DNA of 59,704 bases. It comes from Alistipes sp. GTDB taxonomy: Bacteria; Bacteroidota; Bacteroidia; Bacteroidales; Rikenellaceae. This document shows positions 18,792-25,616 of the stretch, piece by piece. Below the pieces are notes generated by a model that was not told the origin of the DNA, ran no database searches, and saw only the letters and a program-made list of their open reading frames with translations. The stretch's first letter is position 1. Each line of letters starts with the position of its first letter. The position numbers were made by a program, and so were the translations under genes. Where the stretch lies: NCBI GenBank assembly GCA_029060215.1, contig JAIDUK010000038.1:1-59704 (forward strand), written 5' to 3'.

Positions 18792-19818
18792 CTTCTTCTA
18801 ACTTTTGGAGAAAATCCGTTGCCGAATCCTCTATGAATGAAATATTGATGGGCTGATAATAAAGGCTGCGACGCACCTCGGCGGGAATCTTGGCCCGGTT
18901 GACCAACTTGACGGCGTCCTTCTCGGTGGTGACGACGACGGCCCCGGGATGCTTGGCGAGCAACGACGCGAGCAAGCGGATGTCGCGAACGCGGTAGACG
19001 TGGTGATCGTCGAGCGTGACCTCGGCGACGACCTTGTAACGCTCGTGGAGCGTCTTGAGGAAAGGCTCGGGGTTGCCGATGCCGGACAAGGCGATGACCT
19101 TGGAACCCTGAGCCAAAGGCTCGTGCGGAACCTCGTCGGCGAAGAGCGGCTGGGGGATGAAACTCTCGAAACGAGTATAATAAACCCGCTGGTAAGCGAT
19201 CTGGATCAAGACCTTGCGCAAGATGCGCCGGTCGATGGGGGCCATCTTCTCGGGACACTTGGTGACGACGAAGTAATGGGCCCGGTAGATCTCGGAAGGC
19301 AAGTCGCGCAAAGACCCGACGGGCAACATCTTGTCGTGCTGGATGGGCCGGGTGGCGTCGATCATCAAGACGTTGATCTTGGGCTCGACGTACCGATGCT
19401 GGAACCCGTCGTCCATGACGATGAGGTCGACCTCGGGATGCTCGGAACGGATCCGGCGGATGCCCTCGGCCCGCTTCTCGCACACGACGACGACCGCCTC
19501 GGGAAACTTGAGCTTGATCTGAAGCGGCTCGTCGCCGACCTCGCGGTAATGCGACGTGAGAAGCACCTCGCGATAACCCTTGGTCTTGCGCCCGTACCCG
19601 CGCGAAAGCAAGGCGACGTTGTGCTTCTGGGACATGTAATCGATGATCATCTCGGCCATGGGAGTCTTGCCGGTCCCGCCGACGGTGATGTTGCCGATGC
19701 AGATGATGGGGATGTCGAACCGCTCGCTTTTGAGAATGCCCCAATCGAAGAGGCGGTGACGGAACGTCACCCCCAACTTGTAGAAAAAGGCAATCGGAGC
19801 AAGCAGCGCTTTCGACAT
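18775..19818 (-). CDS. lpxK: Tetraacyldisaccharide 4'-kinase
   Basis: A 347-residue inner-membrane kinase that phosphorylates the 4' position of the lipid A disaccharide precursor. An N-terminal hydrophobic segment (residues 1-20) anchors it; the Walker A motif GNITVGGTGKTP is at residues 42-53 with Lys51. The DDGFQHR motif, typical of LpxK, is present near residue 140. The first gene of the lpxK-PNP-ssb operon, with a well-formed promoter upstream. Confidence 0.96.
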   Translation of the reverse strand: MSKALLAPIAFFYKLGVTFRHRLFDWGILKSERFDIPIICIGNITVGGTGKTPMAEMIIDYMSQKHNVALLSRGYGRKTKGYREVLLTSHYREVGDEPLQIKLKFPEAVVVVCEKRAEGIRRIRSEHPEVDLIVMDDGFQHRYVEPKINVLMIDATRPIQHDKMLPVGSLRDLPSEIYRAHYFVVTKCPEKMAPIDRRILRKVLIQIAYQRVYYTRFESFIPQPLFADEVPHEPLAQGSKVIALSGIGNPEPFLKTLHERYKVVAEVTLDDHHVYRVRDIRLLASLLAKHPGAVVVTTEKDAVKLVNRAKIPAEVRRSLYYQPINISFIEDSATDFLQKLEEDVRGN

Positions 19819-19850
19819 ATGCTTAACGATAAGTAAGTATATGAGACTTC

Positions 19851-19881
19851 CAAAGATAACGATATTTTTCGATCATCCAAA
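19851..19881 (-). promoter_or_regulatory. Promoter of the lpxK-PNP-ssb operon
   Basis: On the minus strand, TTTG (19878-19881), a 19-nt spacer and TATCTTTG (19851-19858): a full match to the Bacteroidetes promoter consensus, about 35 bp upstream of the lpxK start codon. Confidence 0.75.
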
Positions 19882-20002
19882 ATAAAACGCGAAAAACCCG
19901 AAACCGACCCTGTCCGAGGAAGAGCGGAGAAATCGACCGTCCCATACGGAAAACCCGGCACAAAGCGTTCCAAACGCGACTTGGGAGCAGAGAAAGCGGC
20001 GG

Positions 20003-20185
20003 GCGGGACTGAGGGCTGAGAGAGTGGCGGGCGAAACCAGCGAGACTAAAGACAGAAAACGGCGGAGCAACGGGCGGGCAGGACTGGGGCTGGCGACAAG
20101 GCTGAGGGCAGAGCAGCCAGCGGGACTGAAGGCTGGCAACAAGGCTGCGGACGGAAAAAGTGACGGGCAGGACTGAAGGCGGGAG
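20003..20185. repeat. Degenerate GGACTGARGGCTG repeats in the lpxK-rpsA spacer
   Basis: The 490-bp gap between lpxK and rpsA (19819-20310) has no convincing gene. Besides the lpxK promoter and the rpsA terminator it holds G/A-rich DNA in which GGACTGARGGCTG-like units recur near 20006, 20081, 20122 and 20170; the second and third copies extend to about 30 bp (GGCTGGCRACAAGGCTG). The flanking genes are both on the minus strand, so the transcript of this tract would be pyrimidine-rich. Confidence 0.6.
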
Positions 20186-20245
20186 GCAGAACAGGGAGAG
20201 AAAAAACGGACAAAATGGCGGGCGGAAAGAGCAACGAGAAAGACC

Positions 20246-20279
20246 GCAAAAAAGAGACCCGCACGGAAAACCGTGCGGG
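20246..20279 (-). terminator. Terminator of rpsA
   Basis: A 9-bp perfect stem (CCCGCACGG, 20258-20266, with 20271-20279), AAAA loop; on the minus strand it is followed by TCTCTTTTTT. Confidence 0.85.
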
Positions 20280-20310
20280 CATCTTCGCTATAAGGGAGAA
20301 CAACCGGAGA

Positions 20311-22155
20311 CTAGTCCTCGGCTGTTTCCTCCTCCTTCTTGGACTTCTTGGCGGGAGCCTTCTTGGCCTCGGCGGCCTCCATAGCGCTCTTCAGAGCGGC
20401 GAGACCGGCGATGTCGCCGAGCGTAGTCTTCTCGACAGAAGCGTTGATCTTCTTGACGGTAGACTTGGTAGCATCGGCGGCGGCGCGCTTCTCGGCCTTC
20501 TCGGCAGCGGCCTCGGCCTTACGCACGTCGTCGTAAGTACGCAGGTGCGAAAGCGTGATGCGCTTGGTAGCCTTGGAGAACTCGATGATCTTGAACGCGA
20601 TCTTGTCGCCGGCCTTGGGAACGCTGCCGTCCTCCTTGGTGAGCTGACGCGTGGGGCAGAAACCCTCGACGTTCTCGTCCAACGAAACGACGGCACCCTT
20701 GTCGGTCATCTCGGTGATAGTACCCTCGTGGATGGAATCGAGCGGGAACTTGCCCTCGATCTCACCCCAAGGGTTCTCCTCGAGCTGCTTGTGGCCGAGC
20801 GACAGACGCCGGTTGTCCTTGTCGATCTCGAGCACGACGACCTCGATGTCGGCACCGACCTGCGTGAACTCGCCGGGATGCTTGACCTTCTTGGTCCACG
20901 AAAGGTCGGAGATGTGGATCAGACCGTCGATACCCTCCTCGATCTCGACGAAGACGCCGAAATTGGTGAAGTTGCGGACCTTGGCCGTAGTCTTGGTGCC
21001 GACGGGATACTTGGTCTCGATCTCGGCCCACGGATCGGCGGAAAGCTGCTTGATACCGAGCGACATCTTGCGCTCCTCGCGGTCGAGCGTGAGGATGACG
21101 GCCTCGACCTCGTCGCCGACCTTCATGAACTCCTGAGCCGAACGCAGGTGCTGGCTCCACGACATTTCGGAAACGTGGATGAGCCCCTCGACGCCAGCGG
21201 CGATCTCGACGAAAGCACCGTAATCGGCCATGACGACGACCTTGCCCTTGACCTTGTCGCCGACCTTGAGGTTCTGGTCGAGCGCCTCCCACGGATGCGG
21301 AGTGAGCTGCTTGAGACCCAAGGCGATGCGTTTCTTGGCATCGTCGAAGTCGAGGATGACGACCTGAATCTTCTGATCGAGAGCGACGACCTCCTCGGGA
21401 TGGCTGACGCGGCCCCACGAAAGGTCGGTGATGTGGATCAGACCGTCGACACCGCCCAGATCGACGAAGACGCCGTAGGAAGTGATGTTCTTGACGGTAC
21501 CCTCGAGGATCTGACCCTTCTCGAGCTTGGACATGATGACCTGCTTCTGGGCCTCGAGCTCGGCCTCGATGAGGGCCTTGTGCGAGACGACGACGTTGCG
21601 GAACTCCTGATTAATCTTGACGACCTTGAACTCCATGGTCTTGTCGACGTAAACATCGTAATCGCGGATGGGCTTGACGTCGATCTGCGAACCGGGCAGG
21701 AAGGCCTCGATGCCGAAGACGTCGACGATCATACCGCCCTTGGTGCGGCACTTGATGTAACCCTTGATGATCTCGTCGTTCTCCAACGCCTCGTTGACGC
21801 GGTCCCACGACTTGAGCTGGCGGGCCTTCTTGTGCGAAAGGGCCAGCTGACCGTTGCGGTCCTCGGCCGAATCGACGTAGACCTCGATCTTGTCGCCGAC
21901 CTTCAGATCGGGATTGTAACGGAACTCGGAGACGGGGATGATACCCTCGCTCTTGTAACCGACGTTGACGATCACCTCGCGCTTGGTGAGGCCGGTGACG
22001 GTACCCTCGACGACCTCGCCGACGGTGACGTTGGACAAAGTTTTGTCGTAAGCCGCTGCGATCTCGTCCTTGGGCTGGTTATACACGCCCAGATCGTTCT
22101 CGAACGAATTCCAATCGAAATTCTCGTTTGCGACGACATTCTTGTTTTCTTCCAT
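20311..22155 (-). CDS. rpsA: 30S ribosomal protein S1
   Basis: A 614-residue S1 with six successive S1 RNA-binding domains; domains 3-6 show the repeated core GxVxxxxxxGxFVxxxxGxDGLxHxSxxSW (for example LGGVDGLIHITDLSWGR near residue 240). S1 brings mRNA to the ribosome, particularly relevant in Bacteroidetes, which initiate with little Shine-Dalgarno pairing. The C-terminus is a basic/acidic Ala-Lys-Glu tail. It stands alone between its own promoter and terminator. Confidence 0.97.
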   Translation of the reverse strand: MEENKNVVANENFDWNSFENDLGVYNQPKDEIAAAYDKTLSNVTVGEVVEGTVTGLTKREVIVNVGYKSEGIIPVSEFRYNPDLKVGDKIEVYVDSAEDRNGQLALSHKKARQLKSWDRVNEALENDEIIKGYIKCRTKGGMIVDVFGIEAFLPGSQIDVKPIRDYDVYVDKTMEFKVVKINQEFRNVVVSHKALIEAELEAQKQVIMSKLEKGQILEGTVKNITSYGVFVDLGGVDGLIHITDLSWGRVSHPEEVVALDQKIQVVILDFDDAKKRIALGLKQLTPHPWEALDQNLKVGDKVKGKVVVMADYGAFVEIAAGVEGLIHVSEMSWSQHLRSAQEFMKVGDEVEAVILTLDREERKMSLGIKQLSADPWAEIETKYPVGTKTTAKVRNFTNFGVFVEIEEGIDGLIHISDLSWTKKVKHPGEFTQVGADIEVVVLEIDKDNRRLSLGHKQLEENPWGEIEGKFPLDSIHEGTITEMTDKGAVVSLDENVEGFCPTRQLTKEDGSVPKAGDKIAFKIIEFSKATKRITLSHLRTYDDVRKAEAAAEKAEKRAAADATKSTVKKINASVEKTTLGDIAGLAALKSAMEAAEAKKAPAKKSKKEEETAED

Positions 22156-22168
22156 AACTGGAAATTGT

Positions 22169-22181
22169 GCGATACAATCGC
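22169..22181 (-). other. Small hairpin in the rpsA leader
   Basis: GCGAT, a 3-nt loop and ATCGC, 14 bp before the rpsA start codon. It might affect initiation or S1 autoregulation; that is inference, and so short a palindrome may be chance. Confidence 0.3.
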
Positions 22182-22247
22182 TCGTTAAAAGGTTGATAAT
22201 GTTATGTATCCGCCGCTACGCGCACGAAGCGCCCGCGCGAACGGCTG

Positions 22248-22279
22248 CAAAGATACGAAAAGCCGAGCGCAATGCCAAA
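22248..22279 (-). promoter_or_regulatory. Promoter of rpsA
   Basis: On the minus strand, TTTG (22276-22279), 20-nt spacer, TATCTTTG (22248-22255): a full consensus match, giving a leader of about 85 nt before rpsA. Confidence 0.75.
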
Positions 22280-22351
22280 TTTTATTTGAGCATTGCCAAG
22301 GCGAAGTATCTAAGACGAAGTCAAAGTATGCACTTTTTCAGAAAAAACCAA

Positions 22352-23773
22352 CTATTCGATCACGACGAACACCTGCTGGCGCAAGCGGTTGTCGGGCCGC
22401 AAAGGACTGTCATCCTCCAACTCGTCGATGAGCACGTCGGCGACCTCGTCGTCGAGAATGGCTCCGTCGGCATAATCGAGCTCCTGATAATTCTTGAAAA
22501 TATAATCGCTCAAGGCGAGCTTATAGACCCTATCCTCGCGCAACTCGGGGAAACGGACGTCGAACGCGCGGTCGTTCTCGTCGACGAAGATGGTATAGGG
22601 CGTGGTGAAAATCAAGTCGATGCGGTGCCCCTCGCGGGTAAGCTCGTTGTACTTGGCGACGATCATGCGCCGGATCTGCGCGGGCGTCATCCGCATGGTG
22701 GCGATGCGGGTGCCGAACGGCTCCAAATCGTAGACCCGGGCGCGGCTGACGTCGCCCGCAGCGATGGCGTCGAGCCGCACGCCGCCGACGTGGTAGACAC
22801 CGATGTCGGCATCGGCCTCGTCGGCGATGGCCGAAGCCATCCAATTGGCGAGCCCGGCCTTGTTGGCCGAGAGGGCGAAACGACCGATGGAACGGTTGAG
22901 CTCGGGGTCGGCATAATACCGCTCGACCTGCTCGGCGAAAGCCTTGTCGGGCGCATAATCGTCCAACGACACGGCGCGGAAATCGACGCCGACGACCTTG
23001 CGGCCGCACAACCGGACGGTGGAGACGCCGACATTCTGGAGATTCTTACCGGTCTGGGTGAGCAAAGTACCGTTCACCAACGTATCGAGCACGACGTGGG
23101 TATGGCCGCCGACGACCAGATCGAAACGGGTCTCGCTCTGGAGCAACTCCAGATCGCGGTCGTCGCCCATGTGGGAAAGGAGAATCAGAACATCGACCTT
23201 GGGCCGCAGCAGAGCGGCGTATTTGGAAGCCTCGGCCTGCGGATCGGGAAAGGCGAGCCCGACGAACGAAGAACGGTTGCCGGCGGGATGGCCCGGCCCC
23301 TCGTAATTGGTGACGGCGCCGACGACCCCGATGCGCAGACCTCCGCGCCGGAAAACGGTGTAAGGGGGAAGCTGGGGGAAGGTGACGGTATCGGAGAAGA
23401 CGTTGGCGCAGACGACCTCGAACTCCATGCTGTCGAGCATGCGGCCGAGGTAAGCCTGCCCGTGGTCGAACTCGTGGTTGCCGAGCGTAGCGACGTCGTA
23501 ATGCAGACGGTTCATCAACTCGATGATGGGTTTGCCGGGAGCGGGAACCTTGTCGACGAACGCATTGCCGGTCCACCGGTCGCCCGCGTCGACGAGCAAG
23601 ACCAAATCGGTCGTATCGCGGCAAGCCTCGACGGCGGCGGCCAGCTGCGGGAAACGCTGGATCTTGGCGTGCATGTCGTTGGTGGAGAGGACGACGAGCG
23701 TCCGCTCGCGCGGGCCGCAAGCCACGGCGCAGAAGAGGGCCGCGAAGAGAACGGAACGGAAGAAATGTCTCAT
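22352..23773 (-). CDS. 5'-nucleotidase/UshA-family metallophosphatase lipoprotein
   Basis: A 473-residue secreted phosphatase. The N-terminal calcineurin-like domain has the dimetal motifs STNDMHAK (Asp33, His35), VDAGDRWTG, LGNHEFDHG, LLSHMG and GGHTHV; the C-terminal 5_nucleotid_C domain covers about residues 290-470. These enzymes release nucleosides or phosphate from nucleotides outside the inner membrane. I start it at the ATG at 23773, which gives a signal peptide with lipobox Cys19 (AVAC); an upstream ATG at 23794 adds seven residues before the signal and is less likely. Divergent from the nucleoside kinase, suggesting a shared nucleotide-salvage theme. Confidence 0.9.
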   Translation of the reverse strand: MRHFFRSVLFAALFCAVACGPRERTLVVLSTNDMHAKIQRFPQLAAAVEACRDTTDLVLLVDAGDRWTGNAFVDKVPAPGKPIIELMNRLHYDVATLGNHEFDHGQAYLGRMLDSMEFEVVCANVFSDTVTFPQLPPYTVFRRGGLRIGVVGAVTNYEGPGHPAGNRSSFVGLAFPDPQAEASKYAALLRPKVDVLILLSHMGDDRDLELLQSETRFDLVVGGHTHVVLDTLVNGTLLTQTGKNLQNVGVSTVRLCGRKVVGVDFRAVSLDDYAPDKAFAEQVERYYADPELNRSIGRFALSANKAGLANWMASAIADEADADIGVYHVGGVRLDAIAAGDVSRARVYDLEPFGTRIATMRMTPAQIRRMIVAKYNELTREGHRIDLIFTTPYTIFVDENDRAFDVRFPELREDRVYKLALSDYIFKNYQELDYADGAILDDEVADVLIDELEDDSPLRPDNRLRQQVFVVIE

Positions 23774-23811
23774 ATTTGCAGAATTAATAGTCAATATCGG
23801 TTTGCGAAGGC

Positions 23812-23839
23812 CAAATTTACGAAATAATTTCTATCTTTA
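23812..23839. promoter_or_regulatory. Divergent promoter region, 5'-nucleotidase / nucleoside kinase
   Basis: On the minus strand TAAATTTG (23812-23819) fits the -7 consensus for the 5'-nucleotidase; on the plus strand TATCTTTA (23832-23839, one mismatch) fits the kinase gene. Neither has a clear TTTG at the correct distance. Confidence 0.4.
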
Positions 23840-23861
23840 CATGCTGTTACAGCCAAATAGT

Positions 23862-25532
23862 ATGACCGACAACATCCGCATAGTCTGCCCCAATCTCGGC
23901 GGCGAACTGGAAGTGGCGGCGGGCACCCCGCTTTCGGAAGTGGCGGCGCGCCTGACGCCGGGGCCCCATCCGTTTCTGGCGGCCGAAGTGAACAACCGCA
24001 TCAAAGAACTGAACTACCGCATATACGCTCCGGCGACGGTGCGCTTCGCAGACATCACGTCGTTTGCGGGGATCCGCGTATACCAACGCACGGCGTGGTT
24101 CATCCTGCAAAAAGCCGCCCGCGACCTCTATCCGGACCGCACGCTGCACATCCGCCACTCGTTGGGCCGCAGCGGCTTCTACTGCGAGATAGAAGGGATG
24201 ACCGAATTCAGCACGGAAGAGACCGAAGCCCTGCGCCGCCGGATGCGCGAAATCGTGGCGGCCGACCTGCCGATACGCCGCACCAAGGCCCTGACCAGCG
24301 AAGTGCGCAACCGCTATGCCGAAGCGGGCTATGCAGACAAAATAACGCTGCTGGACACGCGCCCGAGGCTCTACAGCGAATACTACACGCTGGGAGACAC
24401 GGTGGGCTACTTCTATGGCGCGCTGGCCCCCTCGACGGGCTACGTGACGCTGTTCGGGATAGAACCCTACTACAACGGATTCTACTTGGCGCTGCCGCTG
24501 CGCACGGCCCCGGACCGCATACACACGGACTACTACCAAGAAAAGATGTTCGGCATCTTCCGCGAATACCAATCGTGGGCGGGAATCATGGGAGTACCGA
24601 CCGTAGGCGCGGTGAACGCGAAGGTACTGGCGGGCGATGCGGGCGGAATGATCAAACTGGCGGAAGCCTTCCACGAACGCAAATTTGCGTGGCTGGCGGA
24701 CGAAATCCAAGCGGCGAACCTGTCGCGCGGAACGCGCATGGTTCTGATCTCGGGCCCCTCGTCGAGCGGCAAGACGACCTCGGCCAAACGACTGGGCATC
24801 CAGCTGGGAGTGCTGGGGCTGAAACCCGTGATGATCTCGCTGGACGACTACTTTGTGGAACGCGAGAAGACCCCGCGCGACGAAAACGGCGAATACGACT
24901 ACGAAGCGCTGGAAGCCATAGACTTGGAACTGTTCAACGACCACCTGCGCCGACTGACGGCAGGCGAGAGCATCGACATCCCGCGCTACGACTTCGTCAC
25001 GGGCCGCCGGACCCAACACGCGACGCCGCTGACGCTGGACGAAAGGTCGATCCTGATCATAGAAGGCATCCACGGACTGAACCCGCGGCTGACGCCCTCG
25101 ATCCCGGACTCGCAGAAATTCCGCATCTACATCTCGTGCTTCACCTCGGTGGCGATGGACAATCTTTCACGGATATCGACGACGGACAACCGCCTGCTGC
25201 GCCGGCTGGTTCGCGACCATGCGCAACGCGGAGCCGACGCGCTGGCGACCCTTGCCCGCTGGCCGAGCGTCAGACGCGGCGAAGAAAAACACATATTCCC
25301 CTATCAGGAAAATGCCGACGTGATGCTCAACTCGTCGCTGTTCTACGAAATATCGGTCCTCAGACCCTATGCGGAGAAGATGCTGCGCGAAGTACCGGAC
25401 ACGGTGCCGGAATACGACGAAGCACGCCGGATGCTGAAATTTCTGGACAACTTCATCCCCATACCGCCCGACGAAATACCGCCGACGTCGATCCTGCGCG
25501 AATTCATAGGCGGAAGCAGCTTCGAATACTGA
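23862..25532 (+). CDS. Nucleoside kinase with TGS-like N-terminal region (uridine kinase family)
   Basis: A 556-residue two-part protein. Residues 1-65 resemble a TGS domain (VCPNLGGELEVAAGTPLSEV), and the stretch to about 280 resembles the second additional domain of threonyl-tRNA synthetase. The C-terminal half is a P-loop kinase of the phosphoribulokinase/uridine kinase family, with Walker A GPSSSGKTT at 298-306, ISLDDYFVER after it and IIEGIHGLNP further on. It likely phosphorylates uridine/cytidine or a related nucleoside; substrate is not proven. The start at 23862 is chosen because the ATG at 23841 would lie before the predicted transcription start. This fusion is known in Bacteroidetes and Firmicutes. 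Confidence 0.88.
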   Translation: MTDNIRIVCPNLGGELEVAAGTPLSEVAARLTPGPHPFLAAEVNNRIKELNYRIYAPATVRFADITSFAGIRVYQRTAWFILQKAARDLYPDRTLHIRHSLGRSGFYCEIEGMTEFSTEETEALRRRMREIVAADLPIRRTKALTSEVRNRYAEAGYADKITLLDTRPRLYSEYYTLGDTVGYFYGALAPSTGYVTLFGIEPYYNGFYLALPLRTAPDRIHTDYYQEKMFGIFREYQSWAGIMGVPTVGAVNAKVLAGDAGGMIKLAEAFHERKFAWLADEIQAANLSRGTRMVLISGPSSSGKTTSAKRLGIQLGVLGLKPVMISLDDYFVEREKTPRDENGEYDYEALEAIDLELFNDHLRRLTAGESIDIPRYDFVTGRRTQHATPLTLDERSILIIEGIHGLNPRLTPSIPDSQKFRIYISCFTSVAMDNLSRISTTDNRLLRRLVRDHAQRGADALATLARWPSVRRGEEKHIFPYQENADVMLNSSLFYEISVLRPYAEKMLREVPDTVPEYDEARRMLKFLDNFIPIPPDEIPPTSILREFIGGSSFEY

Positions 25533-25584
25533 GTGAAAGTTTTTTGCGGATGCAATCGACAACACTGCACTTTCCGCCTTTCAC
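25533..25584 (+). other. Nested stem-loop between nucleoside kinase and gcvP
   Basis: GTGAAAG (25533-25539) pairs with CTTTCAC (25578-25584); inside, after a T6 bulge, GCGGA (25546-25550) pairs with TCCGC (25573-25577), and TGCA (25551-25554) with TGCA (25566-25569). It begins directly after the kinase stop codon. It could be an attenuator, terminator or mRNA stabiliser. The gap (84 bp) is too short for a tandem glycine riboswitch. Confidence 0.45.
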
Positions 25585-25616
25585 CTCCAACCTTTAACAT
25601 TTAACTTTTGCCAAAT

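Noticed and set aside
20215..22188. A 657-codon plus-strand frame over rpsA
   Set aside because: Antisense to S1, dominated by Leu, Asp and Gly; no recognisable domain.
25533..25616. Glycine riboswitch before gcvP
   Set aside because: The gap is only 84 bp and shows a simple nested hairpin instead of the aptamer layout.
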